Position numbers and translations under genes: made by a program. Positions 1 through 11,300 of a stretch of 64,000 nt of DNA are shown here, one piece after another (within the stretch, counting starts at the first letter, position 1; every line of letters begins with the position of its first letter). Under the pieces are notes generated by a model that saw only the letters and a program-made list of their open reading frames with translations, was not told the origin of the DNA and did not search any database. Origin of the DNA: Pseudoips prasinana (taxonomy: Eukaryota; Arthropoda; Insecta; Lepidoptera; Nolidae); the NCBI GenBank assembly GCA_951640165.1, contig OX621257.1, positions 12,473,201-12,537,200 on the forward strand. The letters run 5' to 3'.

Positions 1-2126
1 GTTGATATGTTGATGTTGAGGTCGTTGGAGAAGACGCCGGCTCCTGTGCCTCTGTTTGTTTTCGAACCATCAGTATATATCCGAACTTCATTTGTGCCAG
101 AGCTGTCCTTGGCTTCCTCTTGAAGTTGGATGTCGTAGTTTTTATCAAATATGAAGGTTTTAGGGATTATGTCACATATAGCGTCCATCATTGGGAGCGT
201 CTTCTTAATTTCATCCATGATGCGCGTGTGATTTTCCCTATAATTTTGCTTCCACAGGCCAGTTTTGCTGAGCCTTATGGCTGTAGCTGCGGCCTCTTGT
301 TGGATGACCAGGTGCAATGGTCTGAGATTTAAGAGGGCCTCTAGTGCAGCTGTGGAAGTCGTTCTCATGCTGCCGGTAGTTGCTAAGCATGCTAGTCTTT
401 GGAAGCTCTGGAGTTTTGTTTTTGCCGTGTTTAGCTGTGTTCTGGGCCACCACACAACGGCACCATACGTTATCATGGGGAGTATTAACATTTTGTAGAG
501 CCATAGGGTCATGGATGGTCTTAGGCCCCACTTTTTCCCTATAAGTCTTCTACATTGCCAGAAGGTCATTCGGGCCTTGTCAATTTTCACTTCCATGTGT
601 TTGTTCCAGTTAAGCTTGCTATCAAGCGTTATCCCTAGGTATTTAACCTCAGTGGAGAGAGTCAGTTCGGTGCCAAACAATTTGGGTAGGTCCGAGATGT
701 TTGGTTGTCTCTTGTTTGTTAATAGGACCAATTCTGTTTTCTTTGGGTTAACCGTTAGTTCGTGTTGGTCGCACCATTTTTGCACGATTTTGAAGGCGGA
801 CTGCATACGGTTACATACTATGTTTTCCGAGTTGCCTTTTATCAGAATCGTGATGTCGTCGGCATAGCCAACAGTGTAGTAGCATCTTTGGTTTAGGCAT
901 CGTATTAGGTCATCCACCACTATATTCCATAGTAGGGGGGAGAGCACCCCACCTTGGGGACACCCTTTTGCTACGATGCCTCTTGTGGTGGAGTTTACCG
1001 TAAACCTTATAGCTCTCAGCCTTAGGAGGTTGTCAATCCAGCCACTGGTGGTTTGATCCACTCCGAATTTGGCAAGCAAGTGCTTTATGCTACAGAATTT
1101 TGTTTTGTCAAAAGCTCCTTCAATGTCAATGAAAGCTCCTAGTGTCATCAATTTGTCAGTTAGGGCTGTCTCTATAGTTCCTACTACTGAGTGTAGGGCT
1201 GAATCTGTTGATTTTCCTGTTCTATGGGCATGTTGTTGTCGGTGTAGTGGTGTGCGTTGTAGTGCTCCGTCTCTGAGGTATCTGTCTACCAGTCTTTCTA
1301 GAGACTTTAGCAGGAACGATGTTAGACTGATTGGTCTGTATGATTTCGCCAGGGTGTAGTCGGTTTTTCCCGGTTTGGGAAGGAAGATGACCTTCACTTC
1401 CCTCCACTGACGAGGAATGTAATGATGTGCAATACAGGCTTTGTATATTGTTAGTAGGTGGGGCGTTAAGGTTTTATATCCCCATTGAAGTAGTGCTGGG
1501 AATATTTCATCCAAGCCTCCTGACTTAAATGGAAGGAAACTTTTTATTGCCCATGTAATTCTGTCTGCTGTTACTATTTCATCAGCAGTTTTCCAGTCTA
1601 CTGGGTTCGGTTTGTTTTCCACAGATGTTTCCCAGTCGATGTTATCAGATATATGACAGCCTGGGAAGTGTGTTTCAATAAGTATTTTGCTTATTTCTTC
1701 GTCAGAGGTGGCATATGTACCATCTTGCTTTTTGAGTGAGCCCAGAGTGCGTTGATCATCCTGGGATAGTAGTTTTTTCACTCTTGAAGCTTCGTTGGTA
1801 CTTTTTATGTTTTCGCAGAAGCGTCGCCAAGATTGTCCTTTGCGGTACCTTATGCGTTTTTTGTAGTGGTATTGGGCGCTTTTGTATCTGTCCCAATCTT
1901 CTTCACTTCTCGTGTTTTTTGCACGATTGAAGAGTTTTCTTAAGTTACGTTTGAGTTTTTCCAGTTCTGGCCCCCACCAGTGATTTTTACCCCCTGGTTT
2001 TGGTGTTGTGAGTGGGCAAGTCTGCTGGTAACTGTGTAGTATACATTTGGTTAGTGTGTTTATGTTGTTTTCGATTTCTGTAGTGTTGGTTGACATGTTT
2101 TGAAAACTAAGTTTGCTTACCTCATG
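1..2126 (-). CDS. LINE ORF2, reverse transcriptase and RNase H part (partial)
   Basis: The same frame as the upstream endonuclease continues after a single TAA stop (2127-2129) and stays open to the window edge, about 700 codons. It holds a reverse transcriptase domain with the catalytic YADD box (855-866), preceded by the RT motifs 'SYRPISL' and 'KGCPQGGVLSPLLWN'. An RNase H domain begins with YTDGSK at 60-77, which carries the first catalytic aspartate; the rest lies beyond position 1. In the family this protein nicks target DNA and copies its own RNA at the nick (target-primed reverse transcription). The stop would separate endonuclease from RT, so this copy is probably non-autonomous unless the stop is read through. 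Confidence 0.85.
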
Positions 2127-2888
2127 TTAGAGTAGGGTCTGGTACCTTATGACGTCAGTCTTACGGGGGTTGCGTCTTGGTTGTAGTCCCATCTCGCACA
2201 CTTTGATGGCATAGCAGATTCTCCTGTGGTCTGCGAATGATGGCTCGGAGGAGACGTGCCAGTCGGACATGATTTCCTTCGCACCATCTGACGCCAGGGT
2301 AATGTCCACTATGGTTTGATATCTGGAGCTTACGAAAGTGGGTTCGGAGCCCCTGTTGATTATGGATAGGTTAGTCGAAAAGATGTAATCGGTTAGTTGC
2401 TCACCTCTCTTATTTGGCACCTTGCTGCCCCATAGCGGATGGTGCGTGTTTGCATCCGCCGAGATTATGATGTCCCAACTGTGATCCTCGCAGTATTGTA
2501 CTAGATCACACAGTTCTCTTGGTGGAACTTCCTCGTCACCTGGCATGTAGACTGATGCAAGTACGAGTGGTGGTCGTTTGGTGTCAAGGTTATGTGAAAG
2601 TTTTATGGCGGTCAGGTCTCTAGAACAGAATTGTGTTAGTAGCACGGCTGGTATAGTTTTCGGTATATAAATGCATGTCCTCGGTTGCTGTACCGAAGTA
2701 TCAAGCATTAACTTACCTCCGATGTTGCCAAGTCCACATATCCTGCTATGCCTAATCCACGGCTCCTGGATTAAGGCGATGGTCTTGTTGTTAACCTCCA
2801 GCAGTCTGCGTAGGGTAGCCGTTGCGATTTGTTTATGCTGGAGGGTGGTCTGGACGATGTCAATCCGAGTCGGTTCCGAGAACATCAC
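2127..2888 (-). CDS. LINE ORF2, apurinic/apyrimidinic-type endonuclease part
   Basis: This frame encodes the N-terminal endonuclease of LINE ORF2. Visible motifs are 'LIQEPW' near the start, 'SADANTHHPLWGS' in the middle (metal and phosphate binding) and 'SFADHRRI' near the end, matching the SDH catalytic motif of the exonuclease-endonuclease-phosphatase fold. The likely ATG is at 2885; 2888 is a GTG. It overlaps the end of ORF1 by about 29 bases in another frame, so translation may depend on re-initiation or frameshifting. The frame ends at a TAA that lies in frame with the RT domain, so it is a premature stop within ORF2, not a natural end. Confidence 0.85.
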   Translation of the reverse strand: MMFSEPTRIDIVQTTLQHKQIATATLRRLLEVNNKTIALIQEPWIRHSRICGLGNIGGKLMLDTSVQQPRTCIYIPKTIPAVLLTQFCSRDLTAIKLSHNLDTKRPPLVLASVYMPGDEEVPPRELCDLVQYCEDHSWDIIISADANTHHPLWGSKVPNKRGEQLTDYIFSTNLSIINRGSEPTFVSSRYQTIVDITLASDGAKEIMSDWHVSSEPSFADHRRICYAIKVCEMGLQPRRNPRKTDVIRYQTLL

Positions 2889-4560
2889 TGTTTACTGATT
2901 CCTCCCCGGATGACATGTCCTCACCGACTCCCATTACTCGTGGTGCTACCTCTTTCGTGGAGTTCGGTGTTGTCTGGGCTTGTAAGCCCGAAGTGCTGGC
3001 ACAGGCGGATAAAGGTGGTGGTGGCAGCGCCTGGCCTGGTGTTGGGTCAGCTTGACTGGGCTCAGTGATTTTTGGGTCTTCGGCCGAGGGCGTGTCTTCT
3101 AGTCCCGTGGAAGTGAAGAACTTTACGTAAACACTCCCAGTGATGAACGAGACACGCCTCTCTCTGTCCAGAATCTTGGGAACCTCGGGTTCCGGAATGC
3201 CCAAGGTCAGGAAGATCCCCTTCTCTTGGAGAGTCGCGCCGTACAACTGCCAGCTTTGGATGTTGTACCACGGGTTTTGCGCGTCCAAGAGCTGATGGAT
3301 CTTGTTTACGTCCTCTCCGACGGTTTTGGGCAGCCAAAGCGCGGCACGGATGCGCTTTGTGATGTCTGACTGTCTGATGACAGTCAGCTTAGTGCCCGGT
3401 ATGGGTGACACAAGTCGTTCCACGGTCGACTTGAGCCAGTTGAGGGACCTGTCATCTTCGCACCACAGTTTCAGCACGCCCTCTCCCGTAATGGGCTTGC
3501 CTCGGAACGATGGTACGGTCCTCGGTTCGTTATCAGTCAGTGGAGCAAGCGCAGACTCTATGACCTTTTCTTCTAGAAGGCTCTCGATCCGCTCGGCTTG
3601 TTCCACCGTCAGTTCGGTTGAGGACTGCGTTGTGATGGCTACTAACAGGTGCGATTTAGTCACATCTGCGTAGCTGAACGTAGTCCTCTTAGGAGTGGCA
3701 TCCAGCTTAGCGCGTTTCGACCCTGTCATGGGTGACACAGTGTCATCCAGGCGTGCCCTCTTCGCCATTGCTGGCTTCCGGGCCTCGACTTCGACTGGGC
3801 GATTCGCTGCTTTGCGGGCTCCTCGTTTATGGCGGGGTTTGTTTCTGCTGTAAGCAGAACTGGGCCCCGTTTCGGCTTGGTTGCTTCGGGAGTTTCCCTC
3901 GGCTACGTCACCCTTGGTTGGACGCTCCGGCTGGTTTGACCTGGCAGCGTCACCAGCGTCTGCCGGGTGTTCGCGCTGGGTTCCTGCCGTCGTGTCAACC
4001 GTTTGGCTACGCTGCTCGGTCGGAGGTGCGTGGACCGTCATATTAGGCTCGCTGCTCTCCGATCGAGCGCTGATGGTTCTCGCGCGCCTGTTACGGCGAC
4101 TGCGTTTCTCAACAGCTGCGTGATGGTTGGCTGAAGTCGGGAGCTCTGAACGGGTTGGCCTAGCATCGTCACCGACAGTTGCCGGGTGTTCGCGCTGGCC
4201 AGTCCCGGTGGCTCTACCGACTGGAGCGTTTTGGTATGACGTGGATGGTCTCGCGCGCCAGTTGTGGCGACGGCGTTTCTTTCCAGTCGTTTTCTGACAA
4301 CCCCCTGGGGTCGCGTTTGTTGCGGAGCCAATTTTCGCACGCTTGTCGCGGCGCGTATCGGCTCGACGCGGTACCACCTGCCATGAGCTGGTGGTTATAG
4401 GTGTGACGCTGGGCATGGCCATAGCCAGCCCGCGTAGGTCCAGCGCTGGTGATGGACCAGCGCTGCTTGGTGTATCTGTTTTATTATTTTGTTTATCTTC
4501 CATCTTGGTCCCACGAGCAGCTAGGGAAGTATGTGGTCGCGAACCGGCAGAGCCCCGCAT
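2860..4560 (-). CDS. LINE ORF1, RNA-binding type protein with DUF4780-like domain
   Basis: A 566-residue open frame upstream of ORF2. The first half (about 1-290) is low-complexity and strongly basic, with clusters such as KKRRRHNWRAR and KRSRRNRRAR. It has an internal duplication around the words 'REHPA' and 'GDAAR'. Residues about 294-485 form a conserved block starting FSYADV and ending near the VKFFTSTG region, resembling DUF4780 of insect LINE ORF1 proteins. No CCHC zinc knuckle was seen. In the family ORF1 binds element RNA. Two in-frame ATGs are possible (4560, and one about 19 codons later); the second precedes a more typical start of the protein. No break is visible. Confidence 0.8.
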   Translation of the reverse strand: MRGSAGSRPHTSLAARGTKMEDKQNNKTDTPSSAGPSPALDLRGLAMAMPSVTPITTSSWQVVPRRADTRRDKRAKIGSATNATPGGCQKTTGKKRRRHNWRARPSTSYQNAPVGRATGTGQREHPATVGDDARPTRSELPTSANHHAAVEKRSRRNRRARTISARSESSEPNMTVHAPPTEQRSQTVDTTAGTQREHPADAGDAARSNQPERPTKGDVAEGNSRSNQAETGPSSAYSRNKPRHKRGARKAANRPVEVEARKPAMAKRARLDDTVSPMTGSKRAKLDATPKRTTFSYADVTKSHLLVAITTQSSTELTVEQAERIESLLEEKVIESALAPLTDNEPRTVPSFRGKPITGEGVLKLWCEDDRSLNWLKSTVERLVSPIPGTKLTVIRQSDITKRIRAALWLPKTVGEDVNKIHQLLDAQNPWYNIQSWQLYGATLQEKGIFLTLGIPEPEVPKILDRERRVSFITGSVYVKFFTSTGLEDTPSAEDPKITEPSQADPTPGQALPPPPLSACASTSGLQAQTTPNSTKEVAPRVMGVGEDMSSGEESVNSDVLGTDSD

Positions 4561-4880
4561 GCCGGCCGAAGGGCATATGTTACTTTCCGAGGTGCCCCGG
4601 TATCGGAAAGACTCCGTTATCGACTGAGCGCCCCCTCAGCCATGCAGCCTTCGCCACGGTACGTTTTACAGCTTGGCTTTGGATGACCTCTTCGCACATT
4701 CGGTAGTGAGACCTCAAAACATGAGGAGTTACTAGCGAATGCCCCGGGGTGTACCAGGCTTGGAACTTTTGCGTTTCAGAATAACAGGTTTTATTCTGAA
4801 TGGCGAAAGCCCTTGCACGCGCGGAGGTAGGTCACGTCACACCCCGAAACTATAAGAGCTGTACTACTGAAACTTGGTAA

Positions 4881-4902
4881 GCTCGCACTTGGCCGGTTTT
4901 TT
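4881..4902 (-). repeat. Remnant of CCGGCC repeat next to LINE 5' end
   Basis: The sequence CTCGCACTTGGCCGG here is the reverse complement of the start of the repeat seen in full at 28085-28675. It directly touches the LINE 5' end, so the LINE probably interrupts this repeat. The other half would lie left of the window. Confidence 0.5.
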
Positions 4903-5021
4903 GTTAATGTATACATGTAATACACAGAAAACACACAGACGAAAACGAATAGACATGTTCGTGGATAAAAATATATTTGTCTTCTGTGAGGATCGCAGGT
5001 AGGTTAACTGCACTGCACCTA

Positions 5022-6297
5022 CAGTCAGCATCAAAAGTCGATGATCACATTCAGATTTTCAAAATCACTATACACTATATTACCCATAAAACGCTTAACA
5101 AAATAGGGCGTCAGTATTGAGTGAACATCATTAAAGTTCAAAATTACCTGAACACTACTCGTCAAATGTTACTTAACACCATTTTGTCAAAACTTGCTGA
5201 TCGTTAAAATATCCGAGAACATCATAACATTCAGTTTTACAAAAGTCACTTAACATAAAATGCTTGTTTTGGTTTGCGAATACAACGTCCAAAAATAACT
5301 TAACATCATAAATAACAAAAGTTACTGAACATTACTTTGTTTCGGATACGTAGCGTGTAAACATATACTATCAACAGTAGCTGAACTGCAAACATAAAAA
5401 ATGCTCGTTACTATCTTTAGAGTTATAAATCCAATCTTGTCCTATCCAAAGTAAATCATATAAAAAAATTAAATGGATTCCAAAATAACGTTGTTTCTTT
5501 CATAGTATCAATGCAAAATATTAGAAGTGGGTGTTCCAGCGGCAAGCACATTTTTAAGCTTACTTTTCAAAATAAGCTCGAAAGCGCGATTAAAAAGTAT
5601 AAAAATATTGTACGCCTAAATGGCTGGACATAGCTGAACATAATATATATTTGTGACTGTAACAACTTTTGACCTATGGACCACAATAAAAAGTTTTGTA
5701 TTTGTATTAGTGTTGATGCCTTGTTTTTGGTAATAAAACATTGATTTGATTATGAAAGTTTAAATTTGTTAATTTTTTATAAAAACATTTCATAATTATT
5801 AGCTGTATTGATTTATCGAACTATTTAATTAAATTTTGTTGATAATAAATATAAATTTTGTTGGTAATAAAGATAATAAATATAAGGGTGGTGATTTACA
5901 TGAGCATGTGTTTACTTAATTTATGGACCAAACAACATATACCTACGGAAAAGAATACATACACACATTAAACTCAAAAAAACATTTCATTTTGTTCAGG
6001 GACTTTAGAGATAAACGATGGTATGCTATTTTTGTCAAAATATTGTTCAAAGACTGTCTCTATAGTCTTTGAACAATATTCAAAGATGAATTTCAATATT
6101 GAAAGAATATACAAGAATGTTATGCTTTTTTTACTATAAATTTGTTAAGCGACTTTTGAAAGGTGTAGATCACCTACTTATGCTCTTTTATGATAATCAT
6201 TCATTTCTGACGCTTGGCATGTTGAGCGAATTAGATATATTACGATGTACAGCGATTTTGAAAATCTAAATGTGGTCATAACTGTTGATGCTGACTG
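5022..6297. mobile_element. DNA transposon remnant with TIRs and TA target duplication
   Basis: Both ends carry imperfect inverted repeats of about 45 bases beginning CAGTCAGCATCAA, and each is flanked by TA (5020-5021, 6298-6299). This fits a Tc1/mariner-type element. There is no transposase frame. The left third holds many copies of a motif close to ACTTAACATCAT, which may be subterminal transposase-binding repeats. A 17-bp hairpin lies inside at 6039-6080. Confidence 0.65.
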
Positions 6298-6588
6298 TAC
6301 CTGATTCACGAGGTCAATAACTATTAAAAAAACTGTAGCGAAGAATCGAATCAATTATAAGAAAAAGTGAAGTCAACACTGGCATATTAGCTTGTCAATT
6401 GATGTCACAATGGTGGACAGTCGCTATTGTAAAAATTCATGTAAACAACACCACGTACTCGGCGATATTTTGCAAAACATATCCGACAATATTGATATGA
6501 GGTAAATTATTGTGATGAATTACTCGAATACCACGATCATATAAACAAACTTATTTTGCAATCCCCGTGTTAATATTACCGTTGTATC

Positions 6589-6731
6589 ATGAGAGACGCG
6601 GCCGCACATAGGTTCCTTTGTGATTTCTACAAATATAAATGTGATTTAGTATCAATGAATGGAAATTTACACGATTTTACGATCTGGAAGATCAAATGGG
6701 ACAAGGTTCGGGAAGAGTTGTGTGGATCGAA
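6589..6731 (+). CDS. Candidate upstream coding exon (uncertain, possibly of wolframin)
   Basis: From an ATG at 6589 a frame of 47 codons runs to a strong splice donor (GTAAGTTT at 6732). It ends with two spare bases, which is the phase required by the wolframin exon at 8215. An in-frame stop lies upstream of the ATG. The 47 residues do not resemble the N-terminal part of wolframins as I know it, so the phase match may be chance. No better candidate for the preceding exon was found between 4.9 and 8.2 kb. Confidence 0.2.
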
Positions 6732-8214
6732 GTAAGTTTATATCGGATTTGTTTGTGGGGACTATTTGTTTAATTAAAAACCACATCTGAACGACGGCTT
6801 CAGTTACCGAATTTCACGAGCCTAAGGACACTGCATCTGGATCGTCTTGTCCCTTTTGTCTTGCTTTAATAACCCCAGTGAAGCAATTACCTTAAACTGG
6901 TTGAACATACAGACATTTTATTCATATGACGATTTCATGAAACTGCATTGATATAGAATGTACGTTAATTAATTTACTGTTTTGTAATTGAATTACCTAT
7001 TGTTGTCATTTCTTTATTATTCTATCTATCAATGTGGTTTTTTACCGTTTAATTCTTTGTTTTTTAATTTTATTATAATTGTAACTTGACGTGTAACATA
7101 AATTCTGTACTGTTACCAATAAATGAGTATGAATATAATATGAATAGGCCAGATTTGTAGCACTACCTCGTCCCTATGCAAAGAATGTTGATCTATAAAG
7201 CACAAGGCTATGTCTTATGTGTTACGGCCTGGGCCTATTGACTGATTATTGTCGATGTGAATACTGAACACCTTAGTCTATGTGGAGACTCTTGGTGTTT
7301 TGTTCTACGCCTTGTCAATGGACAATGTTTGGGATAATTATCTGATTTGTCCACGGCCTCTTTCTATCTCTAGCCACCATCAGGAGTCGTCCATAGATTT
7401 CAATAGCCTTAGTAGCTGACGCTTTATAGGTATTGTTCATGAGGGATTTCCTGCCAGGTACGCTGACGTTGTGGAATTAGCTCTCTAGCGCGTTTATCTC
7501 ATGAGACTACGGTTACTCGGGGTCCTTCAAAAAGTGCGCAAAGGTTTGGTAGGCTTGGCAAAAGCATATCATCGGGCGAATCGTACCCATTGTTGTTGGT
7601 TTATTGTTGATATTTCAAGTGAGTGCGTTATTTCAAGTTTTTAAGGTGTTGCTTCGTAATATTATAAATACGTGTATCTATATTATGAATTATGGGAAAT
7701 TATTACGTACTTATATGGCAAAACGATTGGTAATTATACGGCAAAAGCTTGTAATCAGGCGACCCGTAGGCTTTTTCATTTGGGTTATAGTTAAAATTTC
7801 AAGTGAGTGCGTTATTTAAAGTTTTTAAGGTGTTGCTTCATAACGCTATAAATATGTATCTACAAGTTATTGTTAAATCTATTCTTATGTAATTTAGCAG
7901 TTCGAAGTCTATATGGCAAAGCTTGAGTATACTGAGCTTTGCTGTGTCTTTAATGGTTAGACTTTTAACCATTAAAGACAGCTGTTTCCGGTTCATGCCC
8001 GCGTCCCTTACCATATAAATAATAAGATTAAGATATTTTTTTTGCGTTATTTAAAGTTGTTTGTCCGTTTTGGAGTTGGATTACCTACAATGAAATATGT
8101 GTTGCATTAGTTACATTGAATACAAGAGTATAACTCAGAAATACGTGTATTGCATCATTTTTTGTGATTTTGTAACATAAATTTTTATTAAAAGTTTTGT
8201 TTTACTGTTATTAG
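6732..8214. other. Repeat-bearing stretch upstream of first confirmed wolframin exon
   Basis: No confirmed exon. 7255-7520 resembles, on the minus strand, a degraded LINE coding stretch. 7600-7860 holds a direct duplication of 184-base period around 'TTTCAAGTGAGTGCG' (7613 and 7797). 7946-7979 is a perfect 14-bp hairpin with a 6-base loop. The rest is AT-rich and unassigned. Confidence 0.4.
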
Positions 8215-8334
8215 GTGCATTCGGAGTGGCGTCATAGATGAGGATAGCGCGGCGATTGTTCGCGGGAAGTCCTGCTTAGCTGCTAGCCGCCAGGAAACTG
8301 TTGCGAGAAGAGCCGCTCGGGACCTGTTTGCTAG
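8215..8334 (+). CDS. WFS1: Wolframin exon a (SEL1-like segment)
   Basis: Acceptor TTATTAG before 8215, donor GTAAGA after 8334. It encodes 39 full codons from 'CIRSGVIDED' to 'ARRAARDLFA', with one leading and two trailing bases. The last part matches the 'ERAVRKAA' type helix of wolframins. The upstream partner must supply two bases. Confidence 0.8.
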
Positions 8335-11300
8335 GTAAGACTTACGAATTCTGCAATAACTTTAAAATCGTCTCTGGCTTTTTATTGTCATTCTTTACCG
8401 ACTATAAAATGAAATAATGAAATTCTATTCAGCACTTGGGTGTTGACATACACTTGTACTCGTTAAGCTCACAATGCAGTATATAAATATTTTAATCAAG
8501 TAACATAACATTGCGGTTCCATGCGGTTTGTTTTATCACATTTTTTTTCATCTTCAGCCTGACATAGGTTTCTATAACATTGTTATTTAGGAGGGGTTTG
8601 CCATAGTCACCGCTCTTGGCATGTGAGTTGGTGACCGTAGTTAGGTGGTAGCTAGTACACAGAAGACGCTGCTGCCGACTACCTGGTGTATCCCTTAGTC
8701 GCCTTTTACAACACCCACCTAAAAATCCCTCCCGCCTAAAAACACACGACCACCCCATTCCATCGCATGGCATGGTCCTGTCATTCTTTGTAAGCCGGAA
8801 ACCACACGGGCCGTATACCCTTAGTCAAATGCATTAACACTGAGTTTGGTATGGCATATCAGATGAATGAATACGGGAAAAATATGCAATATTAAAATTC
8901 ATGTTTCCTTTTAGATAAACGGTACTTTATATGGCAAAATTTAATTTTAATGCTATTGAAAATCTCCAAAAGTTATGGAAATCTTTGGGGGATGGGGGGA
9001 GGGGGGGGGCTTATTTCCAGCAGTGTATGTGTCAGGCTGATGATGTGAAGGGTTTGCGCTGATTAGCATTTGATGTTTGTGATTATCATTAGAAGTAGCG
9101 TTATTACAATACCAAATAGAGCAAGACGAATATCATAGTTTATAATATACTAGCTGTGCCCCGCGGTTTTACCCGCGTTAAACTTTATAAATTAGCACAG
9201 CTCCTCCCCCGTAGGTGATAGCGTGATAATATGTAGCCTATAATCTGGCCCGACCTCTTAGTAATATTCATGCAAAATTTTAAGTAAATCCATGCAGTAC
9301 TTTTTGAATTTAGCCCGGACATACATACAGACAAACAGATAAACAGACAAAAATTCTAAAAACTATATTTTTGGCTTCGATATCGCTTGTAGATCACGCC
9401 CCAAGTATCATTTAAAAAAAATATTCAATGTACAGTTTTGACTTTCCTACGATTTTATTATATGTATAGAAAACATAATTGGTATGTGTTATATATAGTC
9501 TGTCAAATGGCGAGCAGTACATCACTACGGCCCAACTCGAAAGACGCATCCGTGAAATATGTAGTACGACATTACGCAAAGAACAAGATGATAGCGATTC
9601 TCCGGCCGAGGATCTACCAGGTGAGGTATCCTAGTAATATTATGAATCCGAAAGTTTGTGAGTATGGATGTTTGTTACTATTTCATGCAAAAACTACCGA
9701 ACGGATTTTGATGAAATTTTGTAGTAAAATAGCTTATACAGGGTTACTTCTAAAACACCAGCAACTTCGCAGTACTTGATAGTTAACACCATAAGCAACA
9801 AGTTTTGTTCTACAACTTTTGATTTTGAAAGACGCAGCGTGGGTAGGCCCCCTACAAGATGGACCGATGATCTTGTGCGGGTCGCTGGAAACAGCTGGAT
9901 GCGAATAGCGCAAGACCGGCAATTGTGGAGATCTTTGGGGGAGGCCTTTGTCCAGCAGTGGACGTCTTTCGGCTGATATGATGATGATGACAAAAATAAG
10001 CATTAATTTAATTTCCGGCTTGAATATTTATAACTCTACGAGCATCGCAAAGACGCGCACACGCGCGTGAGCTTAGCCGGGTGGTAGCCCCCCAGGGGGA
10101 CTACTGCCTAACCCGCCGATCATCGTGATCGGCGTTCAAATAGATGTAGGTTAAAAATTACTATATCATTCGTTCAATCGGCTTCAACGTTGAAAATCGA
10201 TTCCGGACCATCTATGACGTCACATGTGCTCATGGAACCCGATTGAACCAATGATTTAGTTATATTTAACCTTCATCTATTTGAGTGCCGATCACGATAA
10301 CGGGCGAATTAGGTGGTAGCCCCCCTGTGTCAAAACGGTATCAATAGATTCAAATAATTAAATACATCCTACGCGTAACGGTCCATAATAAACTGTGTTG
10401 CTTTCATTTAAAGTTGATTTTCTGTTGTGCTGGAGATATTGATGCTTCACCGTCGACATGTCGACATTTGTTGACCAGGCTTTCCTGTATTATTTTTATT
10501 GATTTTGTACCTTATTTTGGAGAAAATTAATGTTTTGTAAATATAGTTTACTTTTTTCTTTAGATTTTATTTTTTTCTTTAGAGTTTAGAGAAAGATTTT
10601 CTATATGTTTTTAATTAGTTACTGCTATTTGGCTTTGTTGGTTAATGCGTATTTATTAAGCATTTTTTTGAGATATCGCTTTTGCGTTGTAACTGCAGTA
10701 TCGTCCACCGTGTGTTTAAGGGTTAAATTTCGATCAGTTGTTGACCTTACACCGTTGTAACTTTTGGGCGGTATTTACTGGAGTTCGTAATGTGTTAATG
10801 GAGTCTAAATACATACCTAGTTTCTGTCAATATTATAACAGTATATATTATATTTGTAGATGAAGCACCCGCCCTACATCATGGGAATGCCCTAGAACCT
10901 TCAAACCTTCAAGCTGGTGATCAGATACACCTCAACGGCACCATCAGAACTGCGGATACCCCTGCAGAAGGTTGGTATTCTTTAATATGCTTTTCTGTTA
11001 CAAGAATCCTCCTTGTAGATGGGATAATGTGATCTGTGGAGGCTATTGATACTGTTGTATCTTGCGAGTCACGTTTTTGTTCAACGGTGCGGCGGCCCTA
11101 TATGAAAAACCCCGTCCGGATGCTCCCCGGACGCTCTCTTAACTAGGACACATCCGGGGAATACCAGACGGATGGCAACCCCAACCCCAGAGGACGGGCA
11201 AACTTGGCGATTTGCACCCAAAAAAAAAGTTGAATGCATTTAGCAACTTGTGTCCGTCTATTATATGTTTGTAAAGTACCCCGCGACACAGGGATTAGAT

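Larger units (their letters stand above)
1..4880 (-). mobile_element. LOA/R1-type non-LTR retrotransposon (LINE), 3' end outside window
   Basis: A near full-length LINE read on the minus strand. It has a 5' leader of about 320 bases (4561-4880), ORF1 (2860-4560), a 29-base overlap, then ORF2 with an apurinic-type endonuclease, reverse transcriptase and the start of an RNase H domain, which runs off the left edge. The order ORF1 - endonuclease - RT - RNase H is that of the LOA/I/R1 group; the clade is inferred and was not tested by phylogeny. The 5' end abuts a 22-base remnant of the CCGGCC repeat, so the element appears to have inserted into that repeat. Apart from one stop codon at 2127-2129 the frames are open, which suggests a young copy. 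Confidence 0.85.

Noticed and set aside
3302..4046. Plus-strand ORFs over the LINE ORF1
   Set aside because: They are antisense shadows of the 566-residue ORF1, caused by its high GC content.
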